Origin: Phreatobacter sp.
GTDB lineage: Bacteria; Pseudomonadota; Alphaproteobacteria; Rhizobiales; Phreatobacteraceae
NCBI RefSeq assembly: GCF_016793595.1
Contig: NZ_JAEULY010000015.1
Span: 124,001 to 188,000 of the forward strand
Reading direction: 5' to 3'
DNA length: 64,000 bases
Part shown: positions 30,788 through 39,700 of the stretch, piece after piece
How positions within the stretch are numbered: position 1 is the stretch's first letter
How the letters are laid out: every line of letters begins with the position of its first letter
Notes under the pieces: generated by a model
Databases searched by the model: none
What the model was told of the DNA's origin: nothing
Seen by the model: only the letters and a program-made list of their open reading frames with translations
Translations under genes and position numbers: made by a program

Positions 30788-31087
30788 CGCGTCTCTCGCG
30801 TCTCGCGCGTCGGGCCCCGCCATCCGCATCGGCCGCGCCATTCTCGCGCGGCGGCTGCAAACTCTTGGCCCGACTGGGAAATTACTGTCCGGGGGCCTGC
30901 GCACAAGCGCTCTGCCCCCAAAGCCGCGTGTCCGGTAGCACAGGCCATCCGATGGTGCAACGCCACGAAGGCCGGGTTCCTGTGCGCGAAAAGTCACGGG
31001 GGCGTCGGATTCGGGCCCTCGCTCCCGCCCGACCCAAAACGGGCGGCCGATGGGCCGCCCGCTCGCAAGGCCATTGCAGGATGGCGA
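30788..31087. other. intergenic region upstream of F1 operon
   Basis: 300 bp. The left half should hold the atp promoter reading leftward; a TTGCAC near 30957 followed after about 16 bp by CTACCG is a weak candidate. The right end holds the terminator of the acyl-CoA operon at 31039-31060. No open frame here has coding character. Confidence 0.4.
31039..31060 (-). terminator. terminator of the acyl-CoA degradation operon
   Basis: 9-bp stem CGGGCGGCC / GGCCGCCCG with a 4-nt loop, 27 bp beyond the fadJ-like stop; on the minus strand it ends in TTTTGGG. Confidence 0.75.
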
Positions 31088-33295
31088 TCAGGCGGCGGCC
31101 TTCTGCGGGGCCATGCGGCCGTAGAAGGTCTCGCCCTTGGCCGCCATCTCGCGCAGCAGCTTGTTCGGCGCGAAACGGTCGCCATGCTTCGCCGCGAGAG
31201 CATCGCACTTCGCGACGAAGGCCTTGGCGCCGATATTGTCGATGTAGGACAGCGTGCCGCCCGACCAGGGCGCGAAGCCGAAGCCGAGGATGGAGCCGAC
31301 ATCGGCCTCGCGCGGATCGGTGACGACGCCCTCCTCGACGCAGCGCGCCGCTTCCAGCGCCGTGGTGATCAGGAGGCGGTCGATGATCTCCTGCCGGTCG
31401 ATCGTGTCCGGGTCCTGCTGAGTGCCGACGAAGGTCTTGAGGCCCGGCCAGATCGTCTTCTTCCCCGTGTCGGGATAGTCGTAGAAGCCCTTCTTGGCCT
31501 TCTTGCCGACACGACCTTCCTGCTCGACGAGGAAGGTCAGCAGCTTCTCCTGCTGCGGGTCGACCGCCTGCGAACCGACCTGCGCCTTGGTGGCCTTCAG
31601 GATCTTCAGGCCGAGGTCGATGGCGACCTCGTCGTTGAGGGTCAGCGGGCCGACCGGCATGCCCGCCTGCTTGGCGAGATTGTCGACCATGATGGGGGGC
31701 ACGCCCTCCATTACCATCAGATGGGCTTCCTTGATGTAGTTGCCGACGCAGCGGTTCACGTAGAAGCCGCGGGTGTCGTTGACCACGATCGGCGTCTTCC
31801 TGATCGCCTTGACGTAGTCGAGGGCGGTGGCGAGCGCCTTGTCGCCGGTCTTCTCGGCCATGATCGTCTCGACCAGCATCATCTTGTCGACGGGCGAGAA
31901 GAAGTGGATGCCGATGAACTGGTCCGGGCGGACCGAGTTCTGGGCAAGGCCGGTGATCGGCAGGGTCGAGGTGTTGGAGGCGAAGATCACGTCCGGACGG
32001 ATCGCGGCCTCGGCCTTCTTGATCACCTCCGCCTTCACGGCCGGGTCCTCGAACACCGCCTCGATGACGAGATCGACATCGGCGAGAGCGGCATAGTCCG
32101 GGGTCGCGGTGATCTTCGCCAGCAGCGCCTCGCGCTGGGCGCTGGTGGCGCGGCCCTTGTTGACCTGATCGGTCATCAGCTTGTGGGAATGCGCCTTGCC
32201 CTTGTCGGCGCTCTCCTGGTCGCGGTCGATCAGGACAACGTCCATGCCCGCCTGCGCGGTGACATAGGCAATGCTGGCGCCCATGAAACCGGCGCCGATG
32301 ACGCCGACCTTCTTCAGGCTCGTCGGCGGCACGCCGGCCGGACGGCGCAGGCCCTTGCCGAGCGCGCCGAGCGACAGGAACAGCGAGCGGATCATCGCAT
32401 GGGCCTGCGGCTGGCGCAGGACATGGGCGAAGTAGCGCGACTCGATCTTCAGCGCCGTGTCGAAGGGCACGAGCAGGCCCTCATAGACGCAGCTCATGAT
32501 CGCCCGCGCGCCGGGGAAGTTGTCGTAGGTCTCGCGGCGGTAGATGGCGTTGGCGGGCGGCCAGACCATCATGCCGGCGGCCGAGTAGATCGGGCCGGAG
32601 GGCTGCTTGAACTTCGGCTTGTCCCAGGGCTTGACGGGATCGACGCCGGCTTTCAGGCGGGCCTTTGCGGCTTCGATCAGCTTGTCGGCGGGAACGATCT
32701 CGTCGATCAGGTTCATCGCCTTGGCGCGGTCGGCCTTGAGCTGGTCGCCCTTCAGCAGCATCTGCAACGAGGACTGGATATCGGCCATGCGCGGCACACG
32801 CTGGGTGCCGCCGGCGCCGGGGAACAGGCCGACCTTCACCTCGGGCAGGCCGACGCGCAGCTTCGGATTGTCGGAGGCGATGCGGGCGTGGCAGCCGAGC
32901 GTGATCTCGAAGCCGCCGCCGAGGCACATGCCGGTGATGGCGGCGACGAAGGGCTTGCCGCAGGTCTCCAGCTTGCGAATGACGAGGGAGAACTGGCGGG
33001 TCTGCTCGAAGAAGTCGACCATGGCCGCGTCGGGGCCCTTGGCCTTGAAGTTGGCCTTCAGCGTCGCGCCCATGCGCTCCAGCATGGTGAGATCGGCGCC
33101 GCCGGAGAAAGTGTCCTTGGCCGAGGTCAGCACCACGCCCTTGACGGCGGGGTCGGCGACGATGGCGTCGATGGCGGCGTTGAGGTCCTGGCCGACGGAT
33201 TCGTCGATGACGTTCATCGACTTGTCCTTCATGTCCCAGGTGAGGACGCCGAGGCCGTCGGAATCGAGATCCCAGGTGAAGTTCTTGAGGTTCAT
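31088..33295 (-). CDS. FadJ-like enoyl-CoA hydratase / 3-hydroxyacyl-CoA dehydrogenase
   Basis: 735-residue multifunctional beta-oxidation enzyme. N-terminal crotonase domain (about 1-190) with [12 protein letters not shown] and [15 protein letters not shown] (oxyanion loop and catalytic acid region), then an NAD-binding Rossmann domain at about 320 ([20 protein letters not shown]) and two C-terminal 3HCDH domains ([37 protein letters not shown]). The ATG at 33295 has GGGGAG about 9 bp upstream; the in-frame extension to 33358 overlaps the thiolase gene and is a string of His/Arg. Last gene of a MerR-controlled operon, 14 bp after the thiolase. Confidence 0.93.
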   Translation of the reverse strand: MNLKNFTWDLDSDGLGVLTWDMKDKSMNVIDESVGQDLNAAIDAIVADPAVKGVVLTSAKDTFSGGADLTMLERMGATLKANFKAKGPDAAMVDFFEQTRQFSLVIRKLETCGKPFVAAITGMCLGGGFEITLGCHARIASDNPKLRVGLPEVKVGLFPGAGGTQRVPRMADIQSSLQMLLKGDQLKADRAKAMNLIDEIVPADKLIEAAKARLKAGVDPVKPWDKPKFKQPSGPIYSAAGMMVWPPANAIYRRETYDNFPGARAIMSCVYEGLLVPFDTALKIESRYFAHVLRQPQAHAMIRSLFLSLGALGKGLRRPAGVPPTSLKKVGVIGAGFMGASIAYVTAQAGMDVVLIDRDQESADKGKAHSHKLMTDQVNKGRATSAQREALLAKITATPDYAALADVDLVIEAVFEDPAVKAEVIKKAEAAIRPDVIFASNTSTLPITGLAQNSVRPDQFIGIHFFSPVDKMMLVETIMAEKTGDKALATALDYVKAIRKTPIVVNDTRGFYVNRCVGNYIKEAHLMVMEGVPPIMVDNLAKQAGMPVGPLTLNDEVAIDLGLKILKATKAQVGSQAVDPQQEKLLTFLVEQEGRVGKKAKKGFYDYPDTGKKTIWPGLKTFVGTQQDPDTIDRQEIIDRLLITTALEAARCVEEGVVTDPREADVGSILGFGFAPWSGGTLSYIDNIGAKAFVAKCDALAAKHGDRFAPNKLLREMAAKGETFYGRMAPQKAAA

Positions 33296-33309
33296 GATGT
33301 CGGCTCCCC

Positions 33310-34521
33310 TCAGACGCGCTCGATGATGGTGGCGGTGCCCATGCCGGCGCCGATGCACAGCGTCACGAGGGCGGTCGACTTGCCGGTGCGCTCGAGTTCG
33401 TCGAGCACGGTGCCGAGGATCATGGCGCCGGTGGCGCCGAGCGGATGGCCGAGCGCGATGGCGCCGCCGCAGACGTTGATCCTGTCGTGCGGGATGTCGA
33501 GCGCCTGCATGTAGCGCAGCACGACGGAGGCGAAGGCCTCGTTCAGCTCGAACAGGTCGATGTCGGAGATCGACATGCCGGCCTTCTTCAGCAGCTTCTT
33601 CGTCACGTCGATCGGGCCGGTCAGCATGATCGCCGGCTCGGAGCCGATATTGGCGAAGGCGCGGATGCGGGCGCGGGGCTTGAGGCCCGCGGCCCTGCCG
33701 GCCTCGGCATTGCCCATGAGCACGGCGGCGGCGCCATCGACGATGCCGGAGGAATTGCCGGCATGGTGGACGTGGGTGACGCCCTCGATGTCGGGATGCG
33801 CCTGAACCGCGACCGCGTCGAAGCCGCCGGCCTCGCCCATCATGACGAAGGACGGGTTGAGGCTCGCCAGCGACTGCATCGTGGTCGAGGGACGCATGTG
33901 CTCGTCATGGTCGAGGATGGTGATGCCGTTGATGTCCTTCACCGGCACGACCGATTTCCTGAAGCGGCCCTCCTCCCAGGACCTGGCGGCGCGCTTCTGG
34001 CTCTCGACCGCATAGGCGTCGACGTCGTCGCGCGAGAAGCCGTATTTGGTGGCGATCAGGTCGGCCGAGACGCCCTGCGGCATGAAATAGGTCGGGACGG
34101 CCACCGAAGGATCGACCGGCCAGGCGCCGCCGGCCGCACCCATGCCGATGCGCGACATGCTCTCGACGCCGCCGCCGACGACCATGTCGTGCTGGCCGGC
34201 CATGACCTGCGCCGCCGCGAAGTTCACGGCATCGAGGCCCGAGGCGCAGAAGCGGTTGATCTGGATGCCGGGGACCTCGTTGCCATAGCCCGCCTTCAGC
34301 GCGGCGATGCGGGGAATGTCGCCACCCGCTTCGCCGACGGGATCGACGCAGCCGAACACGACGTCATCGACGAGGCGCGCGGTGTCGAGCCCCGAACGTG
34401 CCTTGATCGCCCGCAGCGCGGTGGCGGCGAGCTCGACGGCGGTCACCTCGTGGAGGGAGCCGTCGGACTTGCCCTTGCCGCGCGGCGTGCGGACATGGTC
34501 GTAGACGAAGACGTCGGTCAT
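33310..34521 (-). CDS. acetyl-CoA C-acyltransferase (thiolase, FadA type)
   Basis: 403 residues. Thiolytic cleavage of 3-ketoacyl-CoA, last step of the cycle. Both Cys and the His are present: [14 protein letters not shown] (nucleophile Cys near 90), [15 protein letters not shown] (His near 360) and CIGAGMGTA (second Cys near 390). It lies between an acyl-CoA dehydrogenase and the FadJ-like gene, 14 and 38 bp spacing to the genes on each side, so a beta-oxidation role fits better than acetoacetyl-CoA synthesis for storage polymer. Confidence 0.94.
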   Translation of the reverse strand: MTDVFVYDHVRTPRGKGKSDGSLHEVTAVELAATALRAIKARSGLDTARLVDDVVFGCVDPVGEAGGDIPRIAALKAGYGNEVPGIQINRFCASGLDAVNFAAAQVMAGQHDMVVGGGVESMSRIGMGAAGGAWPVDPSVAVPTYFMPQGVSADLIATKYGFSRDDVDAYAVESQKRAARSWEEGRFRKSVVPVKDINGITILDHDEHMRPSTTMQSLASLNPSFVMMGEAGGFDAVAVQAHPDIEGVTHVHHAGNSSGIVDGAAAVLMGNAEAGRAAGLKPRARIRAFANIGSEPAIMLTGPIDVTKKLLKKAGMSISDIDLFELNEAFASVVLRYMQALDIPHDRINVCGGAIALGHPLGATGAMILGTVLDELERTGKSTALVTLCIGAGMGTATIIERV

Positions 34522-34559
34522 GGCGGGTTCCTTTCCCGTTCGAACCAGTGGCGCTGGCG

Positions 34560-35717
34560 CTAGAGCGTGCGCGCGATGAGCAGTTTCATGATCTCGTTGG
34601 TGCCGCCGTAGATGCGCTGGATGCGCGCGTCCCGGTACATCCGCGAGATCGGATATTCGTCCATGAAGCCGTAGCCGCCGAAGAGCTGGAGGCAGCGGTC
34701 AACCACGGTGTTCTGGAGGTCGGAGAGCTTGTACTTGGCCATGGACGCCATGGCGGTGTCGCACTTGCCCTGGATGTGCAGGCCGACGCAGTACTCGTAG
34801 AAGACCTTGGCCATGGTGGCCTGCGTCTTGATGTCGGCCAGCTCGAACTGGGTGTTCTGGAAGTCGATGACCGGCTTGCCGAAGGCCTTGCGCTCCTTGA
34901 CGTAGTCGACGGTCAGCGTCAGCGCGCGCTCGATCATGCCCACGGCGCCGCCGGCAATGGTCAGGCGCTCCTGCGGCAGCGACCGCATCATCTGGTAGAA
35001 GCCCTGGTTCGGCTCGGAGCCGAGCAGCGCCTCGGCCGGCAGCTTCATGTCGTCGAAGAACAGTTCGGACGTGTCGGCCCAGTCGAGGCCGAGCTTCTTG
35101 AGCTTGCGGCCGCGGCGGAAGCCCGGCGCGTTGTCGGTCTCGACCACGAAGAGCGAGGTGCCCTTGGCGCCGGCGGAGGGATCGGTCTTGGCGGCGACCA
35201 CCACCATGTTGGCGTGCTGGCCGTTGGTGATAAAGGTCTTGGAGCCGTTCAGCACCCAGCCATTGCCGGAGCGCTCGGCCTTGGTGCGGATGCCCTGGAC
35301 GTCGGAGCCCGCGCCCGGCTCGGTCATGGCCAGCGCCGCGATCAGCTCGCCGGACGCCATCTTGGGCAGCCAGTTCCGCTTCTGCTCGTCCGTGCCGAAA
35401 TGGAGGATATAGGGGGCGACGATGGGACCGTGGATGGCCCAGCCCCAGGAATCCGCGCCGGCCAGGGCGATCTCGTGGGCGATGATCGCCTCGTGGCTGT
35501 AGTCGCCGCCGGCCCCGCCATATTCCTCGGGGATCGAGGCGGAAAGCAGCCCGGCCTCCGCCGCCTTCAGCCAGGCGTCGCGATCCATGACGCCCTCTTC
35601 CGACCAGCGGTCGAGATTGGGCGTGAACTCCTTGGCGAGGAAGGCGCGCGCGCTCTCGGCGAGCATGTCGTGCTCTTCGGTGTGCCAGGCCGGCTTCGGC
35701 AGGTTCAGCGCGCTCAT
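34560..35717 (-). CDS. acyl-CoA dehydrogenase
   Basis: 385 residues from the ATG at 35717, which has GGGAG about 6 bp upstream; an in-frame ATG at 35744 is less likely. FAD-dependent first step of acyl-CoA oxidation. Visible: LAMTEPGAGSDVQGIRT, WVLNGSKTFITNG, FGKPVIDFQNTQFELADI, LFGGYGFMDEYPISRMYRDARI, IYGGTNEI. In medium/short-chain enzymes the last motif is usually YEGTNEI with the catalytic Glu; here it is GGT, as in long-chain and isovaleryl-type enzymes where the base is elsewhere. Part of the same operon as the thiolase. Confidence 0.93.
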   Translation of the reverse strand: MSALNLPKPAWHTEEHDMLAESARAFLAKEFTPNLDRWSEEGVMDRDAWLKAAEAGLLSASIPEEYGGAGGDYSHEAIIAHEIALAGADSWGWAIHGPIVAPYILHFGTDEQKRNWLPKMASGELIAALAMTEPGAGSDVQGIRTKAERSGNGWVLNGSKTFITNGQHANMVVVAAKTDPSAGAKGTSLFVVETDNAPGFRRGRKLKKLGLDWADTSELFFDDMKLPAEALLGSEPNQGFYQMMRSLPQERLTIAGGAVGMIERALTLTVDYVKERKAFGKPVIDFQNTQFELADIKTQATMAKVFYEYCVGLHIQGKCDTAMASMAKYKLSDLQNTVVDRCLQLFGGYGFMDEYPISRMYRDARIQRIYGGTNEIMKLLIARTL

Positions 35718-35845
35718 GTCAGTCTCCCGGATCGTTTTGTCCATCGGTGGGGCGTGCTGTTACACATCGCGGCCATTGCCGCCGCCAGACGGACTTATGG
35801 GGGAGACGGCCCGCGAGGACCGTCTCCACACTTCTTATCTTTGGC

Positions 35846-35889
35846 GCATTTTCTTCACGCGAACCGGTACCCACTTCGCTTGAAAATGC
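35846..35889. repeat. palindromic repeat, family seen also at 51847 and 55093
   Basis: 44-bp imperfect palindrome with GCATTTTC / GAAAATGC ends and an internal GAACCGGTACCCACTT, just past the stop of the second acyl-CoA dehydrogenase gene. The GAACCGGT-like core is shared with the two repeats at 51847 and 55093. Confidence 0.75.
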
Positions 35890-35898
35890 CCGCCCGCA

Positions 35899-37686
35899 TC
35901 AGAACGCCTCCGCCGGCAGGGCCATCATCGAATCCGCGCCGGCCGTGACGCGGGCGAGATGGGCGCCGCTCTCGGGCATCAGTTGCTCGAAGAAGAAGCG
36001 CGCGGTCGCCAGCTTGTGGGTCATGCGCTCGTCCGCGCCTCCGGCGAGCTTCTCCTGCGCGGTCTTCGCCATGCGCGCCCACATGTAGCCCATGGCGACG
36101 AGGCCGAAGAGGTGCATGTAGGGCGTCGAGCCGGCGCCGGCATTGTCGGGCTTGGCCAGGGCATTCTGCATGAACCACATGGTCGCGGCCTGCAGGTCCT
36201 TGAGGCCCTTCGACAGCGCGCCGATCATGGGCCCGAGCGCCGCGTCGTCCTTGTTCTGCGCGCAGAACGTGCCGACCTCGTTGAAGAAGGTCATCACGGC
36301 GCGGCCGCCATTGGCGCCGAGCTTGCGGCCGACGAGGTCGAGCGCCTGGATGCCGTTGGCGCCCTCGTAGATCATGGTGATGCGGGCGTCGCGGACGAAC
36401 TGGCCCATGCCCCATTCGTTGATGTAGCCGTGGCCGCCATACATCTGCTGGGCCTTCACGGCGTTGTCGAAGCCGAGATCGGTCAGCACGCCTTTGACGA
36501 TGGGCGTCATCAGGCCCATGTGATCCTCGGCCTTCTGCTTCTCGGCCGCATCCTCGGAGCGGTGCGAGATGTCGGCCTGCAACGCGGTCCAGAGCATCAG
36601 CGCGCGGCCGGCCTCGTTGATGGCGCGGATGGTCATCAGCGTGCGGCGCACGTCCGGGTGGACGATGATCGGGTCGGCCGGCTTGTCTGGAGCCTTCGGG
36701 CCGGAGAGCGAGCGGCCCTGAAGACGGTCCTTCGCATAGGCCACGGCGTTCTGGTAGGCCGCCTCCGACTGCGACAGGCCCTGGATGCCGACCGACATGC
36801 GGGCCTCGTTCATCATCACGAACATGGCGTTGAGACCCTTGTTGGCCTCGCCGACCAGCCAGCCCTTCGCCCCGTCATAGTTCATGACGCAGGTGGAATT
36901 GCCGTGGATGCCCATCTTCTCCTCGATCTTGCCGCAGGAGAGCGGGTTGCGCTCGCCGGCGGTGCCATCGGCCTTCGGCAGGAACTTCGGCACGACGAAG
37001 AGCGAGATGCCCTTGGTGCCGGCCGGCGCGCCCTCGATGCGGGCGAGGACGAGGTGGATGATGTTGTCCGACATGTCGTGCTCGCCGGCAGAGATGAAGA
37101 TCTTCTGGCCGGTGATCGAATAGGAGCCGTCGCCGTTCGGCACGGCCTTGGAGCGCAGCAGGCCGAGATCCGTGCCGCAATGCGGCTCGGTCAGGTTCAT
37201 GGTGCCGGTCCATTCGCCGGTCGCCATCTTCGGCAGATAGGTCTGCTTGATCTCGTCGTTGGCGTGAACGTAGAGCGCGGCCATGGCGCCCTGCGTCAGG
37301 CCCGGATACATGCCGAAAGCGAGATTGGACGAGGACAGGTACTCGCCGATCGCCGCGTTGAGAGCCAGCGGCAGGCCCTGGCCGCCATAGGCGGGGTCGA
37401 AGGACAGCGCCATCCAGCCGCCTTCGCGATATTGGTCGTAAGCTTCCTTGAAGCCCGGCGGAGTGGTGACGGACCCGTCATCGTTGCGCTTGCAGCCGAC
37501 CGTGTCGCCGACGACGTTGAGCGGCTGGATGACCTCCTCGCAGATCCTGGCGCTCTCGCCCAGCACCGCCTCGACGAGATCGCGCGGCGCATCGGCGAAG
37601 CCCGGCAGGTTGCCATAGCCGTCCATCTTGAGGACGTCGTAGAGGACGAAAAGCGTGTCTTCGACCGGAGCCTTGTAGATCGGCAT
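35899..37686 (-). CDS. acyl-CoA dehydrogenase with C-terminal extension (DmdC-like family)
   Basis: 595 residues, about 200 longer than ordinary acyl-CoA dehydrogenases; the extra C-terminal helical domain defines a family that includes 3-methylmercaptopropionyl-CoA dehydrogenases. Start ATG 37686 with a strong ribosome-binding site (GGAGG). N-terminus PIYKAPVEDTLFVLYDVL, FAD/substrate motif MNLTEPHCGTDLGLL, TGQKIFISAGEHDM, and the catalytic-Glu motif MIYEGANGIQALDL. True substrate unknown; a medium- or long-chain acyl-CoA is likely from the operon. First structural gene after the MerR regulator. Confidence 0.92.
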   Translation of the reverse strand: MPIYKAPVEDTLFVLYDVLKMDGYGNLPGFADAPRDLVEAVLGESARICEEVIQPLNVVGDTVGCKRNDDGSVTTPPGFKEAYDQYREGGWMALSFDPAYGGQGLPLALNAAIGEYLSSSNLAFGMYPGLTQGAMAALYVHANDEIKQTYLPKMATGEWTGTMNLTEPHCGTDLGLLRSKAVPNGDGSYSITGQKIFISAGEHDMSDNIIHLVLARIEGAPAGTKGISLFVVPKFLPKADGTAGERNPLSCGKIEEKMGIHGNSTCVMNYDGAKGWLVGEANKGLNAMFVMMNEARMSVGIQGLSQSEAAYQNAVAYAKDRLQGRSLSGPKAPDKPADPIIVHPDVRRTLMTIRAINEAGRALMLWTALQADISHRSEDAAEKQKAEDHMGLMTPIVKGVLTDLGFDNAVKAQQMYGGHGYINEWGMGQFVRDARITMIYEGANGIQALDLVGRKLGANGGRAVMTFFNEVGTFCAQNKDDAALGPMIGALSKGLKDLQAATMWFMQNALAKPDNAGAGSTPYMHLFGLVAMGYMWARMAKTAQEKLAGGADERMTHKLATARFFFEQLMPESGAHLARVTAGADSMMALPAEAF

Positions 37687-37761
37687 TCTGGTTCTCCTCC
37701 GCGGGGCCCGCGTGTCGGTGCGGGCTCGATGCAAAAATCCGCCGTCCGGCGTGGGTGGCTG

Positions 37762-38247
37762 TCAGTCCCCGGAAGCCGGGATGTTCCTGTCGGTGAGACG
37801 CGCGTCGATGACCGCGATCGCCCGCTCGAGTTCGGTGATCGCCGTGTCGATGTCGCGCTTCTGGGCGTGGAGGCGGCCGACCTGCTCGCGGTACTTGCCG
37901 CGCGCGACCTTCATCTGTGTGACGCCGCCGTCGCCGAGATCGTAGAGATCCAGCATGGCCTTCACGTCTTCCAGCGAGAAGCCGACGCATTTGCCCATGA
38001 GAACGAGCCGAAGCCTGCCACGGTCGCGGCGCGAGTAGAGCCGGTCCTGGCCCTGCCTTACCGGGGCGATCAGCCCCTTCTCCTCGTAGAAGCGCAGCGC
38101 GCGGGCGGTGACGCCGAAGGTGCGGGTCATCTCGCGGATGGTCAGGAGGTCCTTGCCGCCGGGCGCGGAGCCCGTGCCGGCCAGAAGCTCCGCCAGCGTC
38201 GCCATGGAACCCACTTCCGCCATGTCATGAGCCGCTGCACTGGTCAT
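37762..38247 (-). CDS. MerR-family transcriptional regulator of the acyl-CoA operon
   Basis: 161 residues with an N-terminal winged helix (about 34-100): LLTIREMTRTFGVTARALRFYEEKGLIAP, then RLRLVLMGKCVGFSLEDVKAMLDLYD, and a C-terminal coiled-coil dimer helix. It belongs to the MerR branch that governs acyl-CoA or branched-chain amino-acid degradation genes. It lies 75 bp ahead of the first dehydrogenase, on the same strand, so it probably leads the operon and autoregulates through the palindrome at 38310-38325. Start at 38247 is the longest; ATGs at 38223 and 38205 are possible. Confidence 0.9.
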   Translation of the reverse strand: MTSAAAHDMAEVGSMATLAELLAGTGSAPGGKDLLTIREMTRTFGVTARALRFYEEKGLIAPVRQGQDRLYSRRDRGRLRLVLMGKCVGFSLEDVKAMLDLYDLGDGGVTQMKVARGKYREQVGRLHAQKRDIDTAITELERAIAVIDARLTDRNIPASGD

Positions 38248-38309
38248 GTGCCCGTCGGTTCCCCGGCTTCCTCGCGGCGATCATCGTCGCCCTGCCGGTG
38301 TGGTATCCT

Positions 38310-38325
38310 ACGTTTACGTAAACGT
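38310..38325. promoter_or_regulatory. MerR-type operator: perfect 16-bp palindrome
   Basis: ACGTTTACGTAAACGT, perfectly symmetric, 62 bp upstream of the MerR gene. The TTTACGTAAA core is characteristic of sites bound by LiuR-like MerR regulators of acyl-CoA degradation. Confidence 0.8.
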
Positions 38326-38386
38326 CAACATCGAAAGCTTGCGGCGCCTCGCCGCCGAAAGCTGTCGCGGGATGCGCCGCTTGCCT

Positions 38387-38412
38387 GTAACGGTTGTGTG
38401 AGCTGATCCGTA
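38387..38412 (+). promoter_or_regulatory. candidate ECF-type promoter of the sigma-nrsF pair
   Basis: GTAACG (38387-38392), 16-bp spacer, CGTA (38409-38412), 21 bp before the GTG start of the sigma factor. The GTAAC-N16-CG arrangement resembles promoters used by NrsF-controlled sigma factors, suggesting autoregulation. Confidence 0.6.
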
Positions 38413-38433
38413 TGACAACGTAACAGGAGCGAC

Positions 38434-38982
38434 GTGAGAGACCGCGACGAGGAATGGAGCGCGTGGATGCGGGCCGGCCTCGCGGGCGACGAGGCGGCCT
38501 ATGCGCGGCTGCTTCACGATCTGACGCCGTTCCTGCGGGGGTTGGCACGCTCGGGGCTGTCGCGCGCCGGCCGATCGGTCGCGGAAGCAGAGGACATCGT
38601 GCAGGACGTGCTGATCGCCATCCACACCAAGCGGACGAGCTGGGTTCCGAGCCAGCCGCTGGTGCCGTGGCTGCGGGCCATCCTGAAGCACAAGCTGATC
38701 GACGCGCTGCGCCGGCGCGGTTCATCGGGCCATGTCGATATCGACGCGTTCGCCGAGGCGATCCCCGCGCCGTCGAACGAGCCGGAGATCGCGACGCGCG
38801 ACGTGGTCAAGCTCGCCGACAGCCTGCCGGCCGGCCAGAAGGCGGTGATCCGCTCGATGTTCGTGGACGGCAACGACACGCGCGAGACGGCGACCGCCCT
38901 GTCGATGAGCGAGGGCGCGGTGCGCGTCGCATTGCACAGGGGCCTTGCCGGCCTCGCCAAGATGCTCCGCGGGAGCGTGTGA
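38434..38982 (+). CDS. ECF-type RNA polymerase sigma factor (NrsF-partnered)
   Basis: 182 residues with a GTG start backed by AGGAG. Region 2 (about 20-90: DEAAYARLLHDLTPFLRGLAR, VAEAEDIVQDVLIAIHTKR) and region 4 (about 130-180: DSLPAGQKAVIRSMFVDGN, ETATALSMSEGAVRVALHRG). Followed 2 bp later by an NrsF-type anti-sigma gene. NrsF systems in related alphaproteobacteria answer metal/redox stress, so that is the likely trigger here. Confidence 0.92.
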   Translation: MRDRDEEWSAWMRAGLAGDEAAYARLLHDLTPFLRGLARSGLSRAGRSVAEAEDIVQDVLIAIHTKRTSWVPSQPLVPWLRAILKHKLIDALRRRGSSGHVDIDAFAEAIPAPSNEPEIATRDVVKLADSLPAGQKAVIRSMFVDGNDTRETATALSMSEGAVRVALHRGLAGLAKMLRGSV

Positions 38983-38983
38983 G

Positions 38984-39616
38984 ATGAAGACCGAAGACCT
39001 CATTGCCGGACTGGCGCGGGATGCCAAGGCGGCAGGCCCTTCCCTTCACGGGCGGCTGATGATCGCGGCGGGCGCGGCCGCGACGGTCGCCTTCGCCCTG
39101 ATGATGCTCGCGATCGGCACGCGGCCCGATCTCGCCTCGGCCATGGGCACCGTACTGTTCGGCCAGAAGCTGCTGCTGGTGGCGACGCTCGCCGTCGCGG
39201 CCCTGGCCCTGCTGCGCGCCGCCGCGCGCCCGGAAGCCGACCTGCCGAAGTCGGTGCTGGTGCTGCCCGCGCTGATCTTTCTGTTCGGCATGGGACACGA
39301 GGTAGCGACACAGCCGGCCGCTGTCTTCGGCGCGCGGCTGGTCGGCAACAATTCCGCCCTCTGCCTGGTCGCCATCCCGCTGCTGGCGGCGGCGCCGCTG
39401 GCGATCTTCCTCGCGGCACTGCGCAACGGCGCGCCGCAGAGCGCCATGCAGGCCGGCGCGCTGGCGGGATTCGCGGCAGGGACGATCGCGGCCTTCTTCT
39501 ACGGGCTGCACTGCGCCGACGATTCGCCGTTCTTCGTGGCCACCTGGTACACGATCGGCATCGCGCTGACCGGCACGGTCGGCGCGCTCCTCGGCCGGCG
39601 CATGCTCGCATGGTGA
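38984..39616 (+). CDS. NrsF-family (DUF1109) membrane anti-sigma factor
   Basis: 210 residues with about six membrane helices from residue 26 on. It starts at the ATG 38984 after GGGAG; longer frames into the sigma gene are not credible. Two cysteines, C127 (SALC) and C177 (GLHC), lie 50 residues apart, exactly the spacing of the conserved pair in Caulobacter NrsF that is needed to hold and release its sigma factor. A cytoplasmic N-terminal sigma-binding segment (MKTEDLIAGLARDAK) fits the family. Confidence 0.9.
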   Translation: MKTEDLIAGLARDAKAAGPSLHGRLMIAAGAAATVAFALMMLAIGTRPDLASAMGTVLFGQKLLLVATLAVAALALLRAAARPEADLPKSVLVLPALIFLFGMGHEVATQPAAVFGARLVGNNSALCLVAIPLLAAAPLAIFLAALRNGAPQSAMQAGALAGFAAGTIAAFFYGLHCADDSPFFVATWYTIGIALTGTVGALLGRRMLAW

Positions 39617-39700
39617 GACTGCCGGTCCCCCGCGTGCTGACATGACGCGGCGCGCGCCAGCGTCCATAATGGGGCGACCTCAGCGCGAGACAGCATATCC

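Noticed and set aside
30957-30984. Candidate atp promoter TTGCAC-N16-CTACCG
   Set aside because: Too far from consensus to list as a promoter; noted only in the gap entry.
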